The translations under genes were made by a program, and so were the position numbers. This document shows positions 7,903 through 17,611 of a stretch of DNA of 64,000 bases, piece after piece. Within the stretch, counting starts at the first letter, position 1. Each line of letters opens with the position of its first letter. Source of the DNA: an uncultured Prevotellaceae bacterium (lineage in GTDB: Bacteria > Bacteroidota > Bacteroidia > Bacteroidales > Bacteroidaceae); assembly GCA_900315075.1 (NCBI GenBank), contig OMXV01000039.1:1-64000 (forward strand), given 5' to 3'. The notes under the pieces are model-generated. The model was not told the origin of the DNA. It ran no database searches and saw only the letters and a program-made list of their open reading frames with translations.

Positions 7903-8919
7903 TTATTTCTTGTTCAGTGCCAGGTCAAGGGCAACGGCGATAGATACGGTAGCACCTACCATTGGGTTGTTACCCATACCCAGGAAGCCCATCATCTCGA
8001 CGTGAGCGGGAACGCTGGATGAACCGGCAAACTGAGCGTCGCTGTGCATACGGCCTAAGGTGTCGGTCATACCGTAAGAAGCTGGTCCGGCAGCCATGTT
8101 GTCGGGATGCAGTGTACGGCCTGTACCACCACCACTTGCTACTGAGAAGTATGGCTTGCCAGCAAGCACGCGCTCTTTCTTGTATGTTCCTGCAACTGGG
8201 TGCTGGAAACGGGTGGGGTTGGTGGAGTTACCTGTGATAGACACATCCACATGCTCATTCCACATGATGGCTACGCCCTCGCGAACGTCGTCAGCACCGA
8301 AGCAACGAACCTTCAGACGGTTGGGGTCACTGCCGTAAGGAACTTCCTTCACAATCTTCAACTCAGAGGTGAAGTAGTCGAACTGTGTCTGTACGTATGT
8401 GAAACCGTTGATGCGGCTGATAATCTGTGCGGCGTCTTTGCCAAGACCATTCAGAATCACACGGAGAGGCTTCTGGCGAACCTTGTTGGCCATCTCGGCA
8501 ATCTTAATGGCACCCTCGGCAGCAGCGAAACTCTCGTGGCCAGCCAAGAAAGCGAAGCACTCTGTCTCCTCGCGGAGCAGACGGGCGGCGAGGTTGCCGT
8601 GGCCAATACCTACCTTACGGTCGTCGGCAACAGAACCGGGGATGCAGAAACTCTGCAAACCGATACCAATAGCCTCAGCAGCGTCGGCAGCATTCTTCAC
8701 ACCACGCTTGATGGCGATAGCAGCACCACAGACGTAAGCCCACTTGGCATTCTCAAAACAAATACGCTGGGTGTCCTCACACATCTGGTAGGGGTCAACA
8801 CCGGCTTTTTCACAAATCTCGTTGGCTTCCTCAATACTGTTGATGCCATTCTCTTTCAGAGCTGCAAGAACTTTGTCAATACGGCGCTCCTGGCTCTCAA
8901 AACTAACTTTTCTAATCAT
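7903..8919 (-). CDS. GGGtGRT protein
   Basis: A 338-residue member of the GGGtGRT family, recognised by the SVASGGGTGRTLHPDNM motif and the C-terminal HVEMMGFLGMGNNPMVGA stretch. The family has no proven activity. It is confined mainly to anaerobes and is normally encoded next to a NifU-like Fe-S scaffold protein, as here (gap of 12 bases). A role in Fe-S cluster handling or delivery is therefore inferred. Length is normal. Confidence 0.92.
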   Translation of the reverse strand: MIRKVSFESQERRIDKVLAALKENGINSIEEANEICEKAGVDPYQMCEDTQRICFENAKWAYVCGAAIAIKRGVKNAADAAEAIGIGLQSFCIPGSVADDRKVGIGHGNLAARLLREETECFAFLAGHESFAAAEGAIKIAEMANKVRQKPLRVILNGLGKDAAQIISRINGFTYVQTQFDYFTSELKIVKEVPYGSDPNRLKVRCFGADDVREGVAIMWNEHVDVSITGNSTNPTRFQHPVAGTYKKERVLAGKPYFSVASGGGTGRTLHPDNMAAGPASYGMTDTLGRMHSDAQFAGSSSVPAHVEMMGFLGMGNNPMVGATVSIAVALDLALNKK

Positions 8920-8931
8920 CGTCGGGGCCTC

Positions 8932-9633
8932 CTATTCTTTACGTGGGTCAATTGCTTTAACGATTCCCTGCTCGGCTTTGGTGCGACCATACGAGCCGGT
9001 GAATTTCTTCAGAGCCTCATTGGCATCCATGCCGTCTTTGATGGCTTCCATCATCTTGCCAAGATGCACATACTCATATCCGCATACCTGGTCGTCTTTG
9101 TCGAGGAACATCTTGGTGATGTAGCCCTCGGTCAGTTCCAGATAACGAGTACCTTTTGCTAATGTACCGTAGAGTGTACCAGTTTGTGAACGCAGACCTT
9201 TGCCCAGATCCTCAAGACCGGCGCCAATAGCAAGACCACCCTCGGAGAAGGCGCTCTGTGTGCGGCCATAAACAATCTGAAGGAACAACTCGCGCATAGC
9301 GGTGTTGATAGCATCGCATACGAGGTCGGTGTTCAAAGCCTCAAGCAAAGTCTTGCCTGGCAGAATCTCACTGGCCATAGCGGCAGAGTGGGTCATACCG
9401 GTGCAACCGATGGTCTCTACAAGAGCTTCCTGGATGATACCTTCCTTCACGTTCAGGCTCAGTTTGCAGGCACCCTGCTGGGGAGCGCACCAACCAATAC
9501 CATGAGTATAACCGGAAATGTCTTTGATTTCTTTTGCCTGAATCCATTGACCCTCCTCGGGAATGGGTGCAGGTCCATGATAAGCGCCCTTGCAGACGCT
9601 ACACATGTTTTTGACTTCTGTTGAATAAATCAT
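8932..9633 (-). CDS. NifU-like Fe-S cluster scaffold protein
   Basis: A 233-residue IscU/NifU-N-like protein. Three conserved cysteine regions are visible: an N-terminal CSVC near residues 11-14, GWCAPQQGAC, and the family-typical TIGCTGMTHSAAMASEIL. The N-terminal CxxC is an addition to classical IscU. It probably assembles or holds an Fe-S cluster for the GGGtGRT partner downstream. A TAATTTTG box at 9723-9730 is its likely promoter, giving a leader of about 85 bases. Confidence 0.88.
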   Translation of the reverse strand: MIYSTEVKNMCSVCKGAYHGPAPIPEEGQWIQAKEIKDISGYTHGIGWCAPQQGACKLSLNVKEGIIQEALVETIGCTGMTHSAAMASEILPGKTLLEALNTDLVCDAINTAMRELFLQIVYGRTQSAFSEGGLAIGAGLEDLGKGLRSQTGTLYGTLAKGTRYLELTEGYITKMFLDKDDQVCGYEYVHLGKMMEAIKDGMDANEALKKFTGSYGRTKAEQGIVKAIDPRKE

Positions 9634-9722
9634 TTCAAATAGTATTTGTTATTTGTGAAACAATATGTGCTTTCTAAATTCGGGAAAATACTGCATTTTA
9701 CCCCTTTCGGTCTTTTAATCTA

Positions 9723-9730
9723 CAAAATTA
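9723..9730 (-). promoter_or_regulatory. Promoter -7 box of NifU-like/GGGtGRT operon
   Basis: TAATTTTG on the minus strand, in a block nearly identical to the one before the glycyl-radical enzyme gene. The gap 9634-10113 is AT-rich and otherwise holds only the divergent promoter at 10031-10062. Confidence 0.55.
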
Positions 9731-10030
9731 GTGATTTTTTTAGGATTACTACATATTGCCGCAAGTGAATTAACGTGATTTAACATCTTAGCGCTACTCC
9801 TACATTGAATACTGTCACATGTTTTTTTCCTAATGGGCTAAGAATAATGTAATTTCTTGTAAAAAACTTTTTTTTAAAAAGTGTTCATAGTCATTGCGAA
9901 TTTTTTTGAATGGAAGTGTAAACTATATGTAAAATCATACAACAAAACCGAAAAATCGAATAATCAGAATTGACGATTATCATGTTTTTTACATTGATGT
10001 GATTTTTTTGTGATTATTTTCTCAATTTTA

Positions 10031-10062
10031 TTTGGAATGAATAAATTTTATTGCTATATTTG
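10031..10062 (+). promoter_or_regulatory. Promoter of the AraC-type regulator gene
   Basis: TTTG at 10031-10034 and TATATTTG at 10055-10062 with a 20-base spacer, a near-perfect Bacteroidetes promoter. It makes a start at 10051 impossible. Confidence 0.8.
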
Positions 10063-10113
10063 CAGAAAACAAACAGAAACTATACTATTTTTTTTATTTT
10101 TATTCCAATAGAT

Positions 10114-10611
10114 ATGGCAAAGTACAACATCACAGAAAAAAAGGAGAAAGAGGCTGCTTATCGTAATTTGGTAAGTCCACGTCTCATGGATGAATTGAAG
10201 GAGAAAATCCTCGACATTATTCTCATCCAGAAAAAGTACAAGGACAAGGACTACTCAGCCAAGAAACTTGCTGAGGACTTAGGGACCAACACCCGCTACA
10301 TTTCTGCAGTGGTGAATGTGAGGTTTCACATGAACTATACTTCGTTTGTCAACAAATACCGCATAGATGAGGCGATGACTTTGTTGGTGGATAAACGCTA
10401 TCAAGACCTTAATATGGAGGATATCAGCAATATGGTGGGATTCTCCAATCGACAGTCGTTCTATGCTTCATTCTTCAAGGTAAACGGCATCACTCCTCGC
10501 GAGTATAAAATCCGTCACCTGATGCAGCATCCACCTCACAAAGAGGGCAAGAAAGAAGTAAAACGTGGCAGAAAGCCTACTGTGAAAAAAGAGAATGAAG
10601 CAGTTGAGTAA
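10114..10611 (+). CDS. AraC-type helix-turn-helix regulator
   Basis: A 165-residue protein starting MAKYNITEKK. Two AraC helix-turn-helices are visible: DYSAKKLAEDLGTNTRYISAVV and MEDISNMVGFSNRQSFYASFFK, followed by GITPREYKIRH. No ligand-binding domain is present; the N-terminus is only about 40 residues of charged helix. The tail is rich in lysine and could help DNA binding. It is 16 bases before the dipeptidyl peptidase III gene and is probably its operon partner. The start is set by the promoter ending at 10062. Confidence 0.88.
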   Translation: MAKYNITEKKEKEAAYRNLVSPRLMDELKEKILDIILIQKKYKDKDYSAKKLAEDLGTNTRYISAVVNVRFHMNYTSFVNKYRIDEAMTLLVDKRYQDLNMEDISNMVGFSNRQSFYASFFKVNGITPREYKIRHLMQHPPHKEGKKEVKRGRKPTVKKENEAVE

Positions 10612-10627
10612 GTAGGTGTTTGCTCTG

Positions 10628-12598
10628 ATGAACAACGATTTTTGTTATGCTGGCGAGCGCTTCGCCGACATCCAGATTTTAAGGTATCGTCTCAATGGGT
10701 TTGACCAACTGACGACCCAACAAAAACTACTGGTATATTATTTGTCGAAGGCTACTCTTGCTGGGCGTGACATCATTTTCGACCAAATGGGGAAATACAA
10801 TCTTCGCATCCGACGGTTGATGGAGGTTGTGTTTTCCCTTTTGTGTGGAAATGACGATTCCGCGGAATTCCAACAGTTAGTGGTATATCTCAAGAGAGTA
10901 TGGTTCTCAAATGGCATTTATCATCATTATGGTTGTGAGAAGTTCCTTCCAGATTTTCCTGAGGAATATCTTAGGAAGGCTATCCTAAACGTCCCCGCCG
11001 AGCTGTTGCCGCTTGCCGATGGTCAGACTCCACAACAGATGATGGATGAACTCTTCCCTGTCATTTTCAATCCTGATGTGCTGCCTAAACGGGTCAACAA
11101 AACCGATGGTGAGGACTTGGTGCTCACATCAGCATGCAATTTCTATGAGGGTGTGACCCAACAGGAAGTGGAAGGCTTTTACGCCAACATGAAAGACCCT
11201 GAGGACAAAGAACCACCATCGTGGGGACTGAACTCAAAACTTATCAAAAAAGGTGGTGAATTGACTGAGTGTGTATGGCACACAGAAGGCATGTATGGAG
11301 ATGCTCTGCGGGAAATCGTAGGGTGGCTTGAGAAAGCACATGACGTGGCGGAAAATGAAAAGCAGCAAAAAGTCATTCAATTGCTTATCGACTATTATCG
11401 CACGGGCGATTTACGTGACTTCGACAAATATTCGATAGAGTGGGTGAGAACCCATGAAGGCGATATCGACTTTATCAATGGCTTCATCGAAGTGTATGGC
11501 GACCCGTTGGGACTCAAGGCTACCTGGGAGGGCATTGTGGAGTACAAAGACCATGAGGCTACCCGTCGCACACGCAAAATAAGCGACAATGCGCAGTGGT
11601 TTGAAGACCATTCACCTGTTGACCCAAGGTTTAAAAAACAACAAGTGAAGGGTGTGGTGGCAAACGTGGTGTGTGCTGCCATGCTTGGAGGCGAGGAATA
11701 TCCTTCGACGGCCATTGGCATCAACTTGCCCAATGCAGACTGGATACGTGCAAAATATGGAAGCAAAAGCGTCACGATAGGAAACCTTACCGATGCTTAT
11801 AACAAGGCTGCACATGGCAATGGATTCAAGGAAGAGTTTGTCGTGGATAAGGAGACTATACAACTAATAGAAAAGTATGGTGATGCTTGCGATGACTTGC
11901 ATACTGACCTTCATGAATGTCTCGGCCATGGTAGTGGACAGTTGCTTCCGGGTACCGACCCCGACGCTTTGAAGGCATACGGCAATACTATCGAGGAGGC
12001 AAGGGCCGATCTTTTCGGACTCTATTATATTGCTGATTCCAAACTCATTGAATTGGGACTTTTACCCGACTCTGAGGCGTATAAGTCACAGTATTACACC
12101 TATATGATGAATGGTTTGCTTACACAATTGACACGCATCCGTAAGGGACGCAAAATTGAGGAGGCTCACATGCGCAACCGAGCGCTCATTGCCAGATGGA
12201 CATTGGTTCACGCTAATGGTGCTGTGACATTGGAGAAACGTGAGGGTAAAACGTATGTCGTCATTCATGATTACGCTCAGTTGAGATGTCTCTTCGCCCA
12301 ATTGCTGGCTGAAGTACAGCGGATAAAAAGTGAAGGTGATTTTGAGGCAGCACGTATGTTGGTGGAGAAATATGCTATCAATGTAGATTCGCAATTACAC
12401 GAGGAGATTCTTCAACGATACAGCCTGCTCAATCTAGCTCCATATAAGGGCTTCCTCAACCCCAAAATGACACCCGTCACCGACAATGAAGGTCGTGTCA
12501 CCGACATCACCCTCGACTATTCCGAATCTTACACGGAGCAGATGCAACGCTATTCTAAAGAGTATTCGTTTCTCCTCTCACCTCTAAGCCACTCCTAA
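10628..12598 (+). CDS. Dipeptidyl peptidase III (M49)
   Basis: About 656 residues of peptidase family M49. The zinc motif HECLGH lies near residues 429-434 and the second zinc/catalytic glutamate motif EEARAD near 456-461. HECLGH rather than HELLGH is the form seen in the Bacteroides thetaiotaomicron enzyme. It releases dipeptides from the N-terminus of oligopeptides. No signal peptide is visible, so it is probably cytosolic. A GTG at 10616 in frame would add four residues. I prefer the ATG at 10628 because family similarity begins a few residues later (FADIQILRY). Confidence 0.9.
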   Translation: MNNDFCYAGERFADIQILRYRLNGFDQLTTQQKLLVYYLSKATLAGRDIIFDQMGKYNLRIRRLMEVVFSLLCGNDDSAEFQQLVVYLKRVWFSNGIYHHYGCEKFLPDFPEEYLRKAILNVPAELLPLADGQTPQQMMDELFPVIFNPDVLPKRVNKTDGEDLVLTSACNFYEGVTQQEVEGFYANMKDPEDKEPPSWGLNSKLIKKGGELTECVWHTEGMYGDALREIVGWLEKAHDVAENEKQQKVIQLLIDYYRTGDLRDFDKYSIEWVRTHEGDIDFINGFIEVYGDPLGLKATWEGIVEYKDHEATRRTRKISDNAQWFEDHSPVDPRFKKQQVKGVVANVVCAAMLGGEEYPSTAIGINLPNADWIRAKYGSKSVTIGNLTDAYNKAAHGNGFKEEFVVDKETIQLIEKYGDACDDLHTDLHECLGHGSGQLLPGTDPDALKAYGNTIEEARADLFGLYYIADSKLIELGLLPDSEAYKSQYYTYMMNGLLTQLTRIRKGRKIEEAHMRNRALIARWTLVHANGAVTLEKREGKTYVVIHDYAQLRCLFAQLLAEVQRIKSEGDFEAARMLVEKYAINVDSQLHEEILQRYSLLNLAPYKGFLNPKMTPVTDNEGRVTDITLDYSESYTEQMQRYSKEYSFLLSPLSHS

Positions 12599-12618
12599 CT
12601 TCAAACTATTATATAGTC

Positions 12619-13248
12619 ATGTCACAATCCATCCAAGATAAAGTACGTGAAATCAAGCGCTCTTTCCATCAATTGATGAATGGCATCACATCACAGTCGA
12701 TGCGCGAAAAAGGCCTCAATTACAAACTCAACTGGGGTGTGGCCTACACCGACCTCAAAACCATGGCTGCTGAATATGGCAAAGACTATTCATTGGCCAT
12801 CGAATTATGGAAGGAAAATGTCCGTGAGTGTAAAATCTTGGCTACTATGATTATGCCACCGGAGGAGATGCCCGCTGAGGTAGCCGACCTCTGGCTCGAA
12901 CAAGCTTCCAACCAGGAAATCGTAGAGATGCTTGCCTTCAACCTTTTTCAGCATCTGCCTTACGTGCCCGTCATGGCGTATGAATGGATTGCTTCCGACA
13001 TAGAATTGAGACAGATTGCAGGATACCTTGTCCTGGCAAGGCTTTTCATACGTGGAGAAACTCCCGATGAAAGAGGCGTGAACGAAATTATTGACCAAGC
13101 TTCGACCGCACTTCGTGACAATTCGATAGCCATCCGTCATGCTGCTTACACGTGCTTGCAAAGGTTGGCACAGGTGGAGCAAACCTATTGTAATATCGTA
13201 AATACCGCCCTGCGGCGAGCTGGACTGGAAAATTTCACTACTTTTTGA
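12619..13248 (+). CDS. AlkD-like DNA alkylation repair protein
   Basis: A 209-residue all-helical HEAT-like protein of the DNA alkylation repair family (AlkD/AlkC group). Visible features are KLNWGVAYTDLKTMAAEYGKD-like N-terminal helices and the repeated helical pairs that follow. Family members excise bulky or cationic alkyl bases without base flipping; the family also includes proteins of unknown use. It lies 20 bases after the peptidase gene. The substrate-contact residues cannot be judged with confidence here. Confidence 0.75.
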   Translation: MSQSIQDKVREIKRSFHQLMNGITSQSMREKGLNYKLNWGVAYTDLKTMAAEYGKDYSLAIELWKENVRECKILATMIMPPEEMPAEVADLWLEQASNQEIVEMLAFNLFQHLPYVPVMAYEWIASDIELRQIAGYLVLARLFIRGETPDERGVNEIIDQASTALRDNSIAIRHAAYTCLQRLAQVEQTYCNIVNTALRRAGLENFTTF

Positions 13249-13278
13249 AGAAATTCTCATCATTCTTTTGTACCTTTG
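13244..13278 (+). promoter_or_regulatory. Promoter before the Fur-family gene
   Basis: TTTG at 13244-13247 and TACCTTTG at 13271-13278. The spacer of 23 is slightly long. It overlaps the end of the upstream gene and excludes the 13268 start. Confidence 0.55.
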
Positions 13279-13303
13279 TGCGGTTTTTGCCAAATATACC
13301 GAT

Positions 13304-13792
13304 ATGGATGAAAGTTTGATGCAGCAAGTGAGGCTCACACTCACCAATTATCTCGAGGAGAACAAACTGAGGAAAACCCCGGAAAGGTATGCCATCCTTG
13401 ATGCCATTTTTGATTTTAATGCGCATTTTACACTCGAGGAATTAGAGGGTAAAATGGAAAGCAATAATTTCAGGGTGAGCAGAGCAACACTCTATAATGC
13501 TATCAAACTCTTTATGAAACTCAGGCTGGTAGTAAGGCACAATTTCCAACAGGGAGCGAAGTATGAGGCAAATTTTCGCAACGATAATCACTGCCATCAA
13601 ATTTGCACCATCTGTGGAAAAGTGAAAGAACTGCCCGTGGCTGCTTTTGCTGAGGGCATCGATGGGATTAAGCTGAAGAGATTTCATAAAAACGGGTTCG
13701 AACTCTATATCTATGGTATCTGCAGCACTTGTCAGACAAAACTGACAAGAAAAAAGTCGAGAATTAAAAAACATACAACAAAGAAAGCATGA
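13304..13792 (+). CDS. Fur-family metal or peroxide regulator
   Basis: A 162-residue Fur-like repressor. A winged-helix part (TPERYAILDAIF, then RVSRATLYNAIKLF as recognition helix) is followed by a metal-binding part with NDNHCHQICTICGKV and a C-terminal YGICSTCQ, giving two CxxC pairs for structural zinc. The sequence does not decide among Fur, PerR and Zur. It overlaps purA by 4 bases (ATGA at 13789), so the two are translationally linked. The start follows from the promoter at 13271-13278. Confidence 0.88.
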   Translation: MDESLMQQVRLTLTNYLEENKLRKTPERYAILDAIFDFNAHFTLEELEGKMESNNFRVSRATLYNAIKLFMKLRLVVRHNFQQGAKYEANFRNDNHCHQICTICGKVKELPVAAFAEGIDGIKLKRFHKNGFELYIYGICSTCQTKLTRKKSRIKKHTTKKA

Positions 13793-15069
13793 ATTACAAA
13801 GGTAAAGCAGACGTCCTGCTCGGACTACAGTGGGGCGATGAGGGAAAAGGTAAAGTCGTCGATGTTTTGACGCCAAGGTATGATGTCATTGCAAGATTTC
13901 AGGGTGGTCCCAATGCTGGTCATACACTGGAATTTGAAAACCAAAAATATGTGTTGCGAAGCATTCCGTCTGGAATCTTCCAGGGCGACAAAGTGAATGT
14001 GATCGGAAATGGTGTAGTGCTCGCACCGGATTTGTTCATGGAAGAGGCCAAAAACCTTGAGAAAAGTGGTCATGAACTGCGCTCAAGATTGCATATCTCG
14101 AAAAAAGCCCATCTTATCATGCCTACACACCGACTGCTTGACGCTGCACTTGAGGCTGCCAAGGGAGCAGGGAAAGTGGGAACCACAGGCAAGGGAATCG
14201 GTCCCACCTATACCGACAAGGTCTCGCGTAATGGATTGCGCGTAGGCGATATCTTCGAAGACTTCGACCAGAAATATGCTGCACTGAAGGCTCGCCATGA
14301 GCAGATGCTTTCGTCATTGGGATATACAGAGTACAATATAGATGAAGTAGAGAAGAAATGGCTGGAGGGTATCGAGTATCTACGTACATTCCCCATTGTA
14401 GATAGTGAGCATGAGGTAAACAAATATCTCCGCGAAGGCAAGAACATTCTTTGTGAAGGTGCTCAGGGTACAATGCTTGATGTGGATTTCGGTAGCTATC
14501 CTTTTGTTACATCCTCCAACACAATCTGTGCCGGGGCATGCACTGGACTGGGCATCGGACCCAATCGCATCGGACGCGTCTTCGGTATCATGAAGGCATA
14601 TTGCACACGTGTGGGAGCAGGACCATTCCCCACCGAACTGTTTGACGAGACAGGTGCCACCATCCGACAAATCGGCCATGAATATGGGGCTGTGACAGGG
14701 CGCGAGCGCCGCTGTGGATGGATCGACCTTGTGGCCCTACGCTATTCAATCATGGTAAACGGGGTCACCAACCTCATTATGATGAAAAGCGATGTGCTCG
14801 ATGGATTCGATACCATCAAGGCATGTGTGGCATATAGATACAAAGGGCAGGAAATCGACTTCTTCCCCTACAATATCGAGCACGACATCGAACCCGTCTA
14901 TGTGGAATTGCCGGGGTGGAAGACCGACATGACAACCCTCACCGCAGAGGAGCAGTTCCCAAAACAGTTTGCCGACTATATAAAATTCCTCGAAGAGCAG
15001 TTGGAAACACCTATCTCCATCATTTCCATTGGTCCAGACCGCGAGCAAACCATCATCAGAAATCTTTAA
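13789..15069 (+). CDS. purA: Adenylosuccinate synthetase
   Basis: A 426-residue enzyme joining IMP and aspartate with GTP to make adenylosuccinate, first committed step of AMP synthesis. The GTP loop GDEGKGK is at residues 16-22, GPNAGHT follows in the first 50 residues, and the conserved GIGPTYTDK and GRERRCGW stretches are intact. Length is normal. It starts inside the stop codon of the Fur-family gene and is followed 21 bases later by hisS. Confidence 0.97.
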   Translation: MNYKGKADVLLGLQWGDEGKGKVVDVLTPRYDVIARFQGGPNAGHTLEFENQKYVLRSIPSGIFQGDKVNVIGNGVVLAPDLFMEEAKNLEKSGHELRSRLHISKKAHLIMPTHRLLDAALEAAKGAGKVGTTGKGIGPTYTDKVSRNGLRVGDIFEDFDQKYAALKARHEQMLSSLGYTEYNIDEVEKKWLEGIEYLRTFPIVDSEHEVNKYLREGKNILCEGAQGTMLDVDFGSYPFVTSSNTICAGACTGLGIGPNRIGRVFGIMKAYCTRVGAGPFPTELFDETGATIRQIGHEYGAVTGRERRCGWIDLVALRYSIMVNGVTNLIMMKSDVLDGFDTIKACVAYRYKGQEIDFFPYNIEHDIEPVYVELPGWKTDMTTLTAEEQFPKQFADYIKFLEEQLETPISIISIGPDREQTIIRNL

Positions 15070-15090
15070 ACAACTTTATACTTCATTTAA

Positions 15091-16449
15091 ATGAAACCAT
15101 CCATACCAAAAGGTACACGCGACTTCTCACCCGAGGAGATGGCAAAGCGTAACTATATTTTCAATACTATACGCGAGGTGTTCGCACTTTATGGATTCCA
15201 GCAGATAGAGACTCCTGCCATGGAAACCCTCAATACGCTCATGGGAAAATATGGCGAGGAGGGAGATATGCTTATCTATAAAATACTCAACTCAGGAGAT
15301 TTCTTCAATAAGTTGAATCCCGAGGAAAACCTCTTTGAAGTCAGTCGTCTGAAACTGGCAGCACAGATGTGTGACCGTGGATTGAGGTACGACCTCACCG
15401 TGCCCTTCGCCCGTTATGTGGTCATGCACCGCGACCAACTGCAACTGCCTTTCAAACGCTTCCAAATCCAGCCGGTGTGGAGAGCCGACAGACCACAGAA
15501 AGGGCGCTATCGCGAATTCTATCAGTGTGACGCCGATGTGGTGGGAAGTGATTCCCTCATTAATGAGGTAGAGCTGATGCAGATTGTAGATACAGTCTTT
15601 ACACGCTTCGGAGTCAGGGTGCAAATCAAAATCAACAACCGTAAAATTCTGTCTGGTATTGCTGAGGTGATAGGGGAGGCTGATAAAATCACCGACATTA
15701 CCGTGGCTATCGATAAACTCGACAAAATCGGTTTGGAAAAAGTTAACGATGAGTTGCGTGAAGATGGCATTAGCGAGGAAGCTATTCAGAAATTGCAACC
15801 GATTATCTCTCTGGCTGGCACTAATGAGGAAAAACTGGAAACCATCTCCAAGGTGCTGGAAAGTTCAGAGATTGGACTGAAAGGCGTGGAGGAGTCGCGT
15901 TTCATCCTTGATACACTCCAGTTGTGTGGGCTGAACAATGAGGTACAGCTCGACCTGACATTGGCACGTGGACTCAATTACTACACTGGGGCTATCTTCG
16001 AAGTCAAGGCTCTTGACACACCGATGGGGAGCATCACCGGAGGTGGACGTTACGACAACCTCACGGGTATCTTCGGCATGCCGGGACTTAGTGGTGTGGG
16101 CATTTCTTTCGGGGCTGACCGCATCTTTGATGTGCTCAATGCTTTGGACCTCTATCCACAGGAAGCTGTCAATGCCACCCAATTGCTTTTCACCAATTTT
16201 GGGGAACGAGAGACTGCTTACTGTCTGCCTATGGTGACGGCATGTCGCAAGGCGGGCATTCGTTGTGAGATGTATCCCGACAAGGCAAAGATGAAGAAGC
16301 AGATGAGCTATGCCAATGCCAAGAATATCTCTTACGTAGCACTGGTGGGAGAAAATGAAATGGCTGAGAATAAACTCACCCTTAAGAATATGACCACTGG
16401 TGAGCAACAACTCCTCACAGTGGAGCAACTTATTTTAGAGGTATTTTAG
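15091..16449 (+). CDS. hisS: Histidyl-tRNA synthetase
   Basis: A 452-residue class II synthetase charging tRNA-His. Motif 1 region ([13 protein letters not shown]), motif 2 ([15 protein letters not shown]), the histidine-A loop ([15 protein letters not shown]) and motif 3 (GGGRYDNL) are all visible, with an anticodon-binding domain at the C-terminus. The final codons and stop run straight into a GAGGTRA heptamer array. It follows purA closely and is likely co-transcribed. Confidence 0.97.
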   Translation: MKPSIPKGTRDFSPEEMAKRNYIFNTIREVFALYGFQQIETPAMETLNTLMGKYGEEGDMLIYKILNSGDFFNKLNPEENLFEVSRLKLAAQMCDRGLRYDLTVPFARYVVMHRDQLQLPFKRFQIQPVWRADRPQKGRYREFYQCDADVVGSDSLINEVELMQIVDTVFTRFGVRVQIKINNRKILSGIAEVIGEADKITDITVAIDKLDKIGLEKVNDELREDGISEEAIQKLQPIISLAGTNEEKLETISKVLESSEIGLKGVEESRFILDTLQLCGLNNEVQLDLTLARGLNYYTGAIFEVKALDTPMGSITGGGRYDNLTGIFGMPGLSGVGISFGADRIFDVLNALDLYPQEAVNATQLLFTNFGERETAYCLPMVTACRKAGIRCEMYPDKAKMKKQMSYANAKNISYVALVGENEMAENKLTLKNMTTGEQQLLTVEQLILEVF

Positions 16450-16485
16450 AGGTAAGAGGTGAGAGGTAAGAGGTGAGAGATTACT
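16445..16485. repeat. GAGGTRA heptamer array at hisS stop
   Basis: GAGGTAA, GAGGTGA, GAGGTAA, GAGGTGA, GAGATTA in register, beginning at the hisS stop codon. After it (16494-16543) the word CAACCCCTTATCCCCAT occurs twice. Confidence 0.85.
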
Positions 16486-16546
16486 CTTTCCGATCAACCC
16501 CTTATCCCCATTTACACCCCATTCAACCCCTTATCCCCATTAAATA

Positions 16547-17554
16547 ATGAAAACCCTCCGCAGATCATTTACATTGCCAATTATATGTCTGATGCTCGTG
16601 CTGCTTACCTCAGCACGGCATCAGACCACTATTTTCATGATCGGAGATTCGACCATGGCCAATAAACCCTACGACAATGAAAAACCGGAAAGAGGGTGGG
16701 GGATGGTGCTTCCGGGGTTCTTCACCGATGATATCGTGGTAGATAATCATGCTGTCAATGGCCGGTCATCGAAATCGTTTATTGATGAGGGAAGATGGCA
16801 GGTGGTGCTGGAGAAAATCAAACCGGGCGACTATGTCTTCATACAGTTTGGACATAATGACGAGAAACCCAAGGAAGACAGACATACCGACCCCGGGACC
16901 ACCTTTGATGCCAACTTGGAGCGTTTTGTGAACGAGACAAGAGAGCGTGGCGGAATACCAGTGCTCTTTAATTGTGTCGTCAGACGTAATTTCCAGAAGA
17001 TTGTGCCTGAGAACGATGACGATGAAAAACTGAGAAACACAGTCTATACCGGACAGGAAATCATCGAAGGTGACAGCCTTGTGGATACACATGGTGACTA
17101 TCGGATTGCTCCTATGAATGTGGCTAAACGACTGAATGTGCCTTTTGTGGATGCCAACCGTATAACGCACGAACTGGAACAAGGAATGGGACCGAAAGAG
17201 TCGAAAAAACTGCATCTGTGGTATAAACCAGGTGAAAATCCATCCTTGCCGAAAGGACGTGAGGATAATACTCACTACAGTGTCTATGGCGCTCATATTG
17301 TTGCTTCACTCCTTGTAGATGAAATCGCCAGGCAGGTGCCTGCACTGAAAAAATATGTGCGCCATTACGACTATATCGTGGCCGACAATGGACAGGGCAA
17401 TTACATGAGTCTGCAACAAGCAGTGGATGAGGCTCCCAATGGTGTGAAAACACGCATCCGCATCCTGCACGGTGAATGGAATTATCCCAACATACCAAAG
17501 GGAAAGAAAATCAAATTCTCTGTTTCACAAAATGCGAAATTAGTTAAAAGGTAG
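16547..17554 (+). CDS. Rhamnogalacturonan acetylesterase-like SGNH hydrolase
   Basis: A 335-residue secreted SGNH/GDSL esterase. After a signal peptide come block I GDSTMANKP (catalytic Ser), FIQFGHND, and the C-terminal DNTHYSVYGA with the catalytic Asp and His. It probably removes acetyl groups from pectin. After the esterase domain a short tail (VADNGQGNYMSLQQAVDEAP and IRILHGEWNYP) resembles the opening strand of pectinesterase domains fused to such enzymes, but it stops after about 60 residues. The last residues KLVKR and the stop lie within the GTAGTTAAAGG array, so the C-terminus may be truncated. No other pectin genes are adjacent. Confidence 0.85.
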   Translation: MKTLRRSFTLPIICLMLVLLTSARHQTTIFMIGDSTMANKPYDNEKPERGWGMVLPGFFTDDIVVDNHAVNGRSSKSFIDEGRWQVVLEKIKPGDYVFIQFGHNDEKPKEDRHTDPGTTFDANLERFVNETRERGGIPVLFNCVVRRNFQKIVPENDDDEKLRNTVYTGQEIIEGDSLVDTHGDYRIAPMNVAKRLNVPFVDANRITHELEQGMGPKESKKLHLWYKPGENPSLPKGREDNTHYSVYGAHIVASLLVDEIARQVPALKKYVRHYDYIVADNGQGNYMSLQQAVDEAPNGVKTRIRILHGEWNYPNIPKGKKIKFSVSQNAKLVKR

Positions 17555-17590
17555 TTAAAGGGTAGTTAAAGAGTAGTTAAAGGGACAATA
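17546..17590 (+). repeat. 11-bp GTAGTTAAAGG array, copy 2
   Basis: Same units and same ending (AAAGGGACAATAC) as at 6488-6538. Its first unit codes for the last residues and stop of the esterase gene. Confidence 0.85.
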
Positions 17591-17611
17591 CTATTGAAGA
17601 TTGAGAATAGA

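Noticed and set aside
8200-9162. A 320-codon plus-strand open frame
   Set aside because: It is antisense to the GGGtGRT and NifU-like genes, whose protein families are clear, and shows no family of its own.
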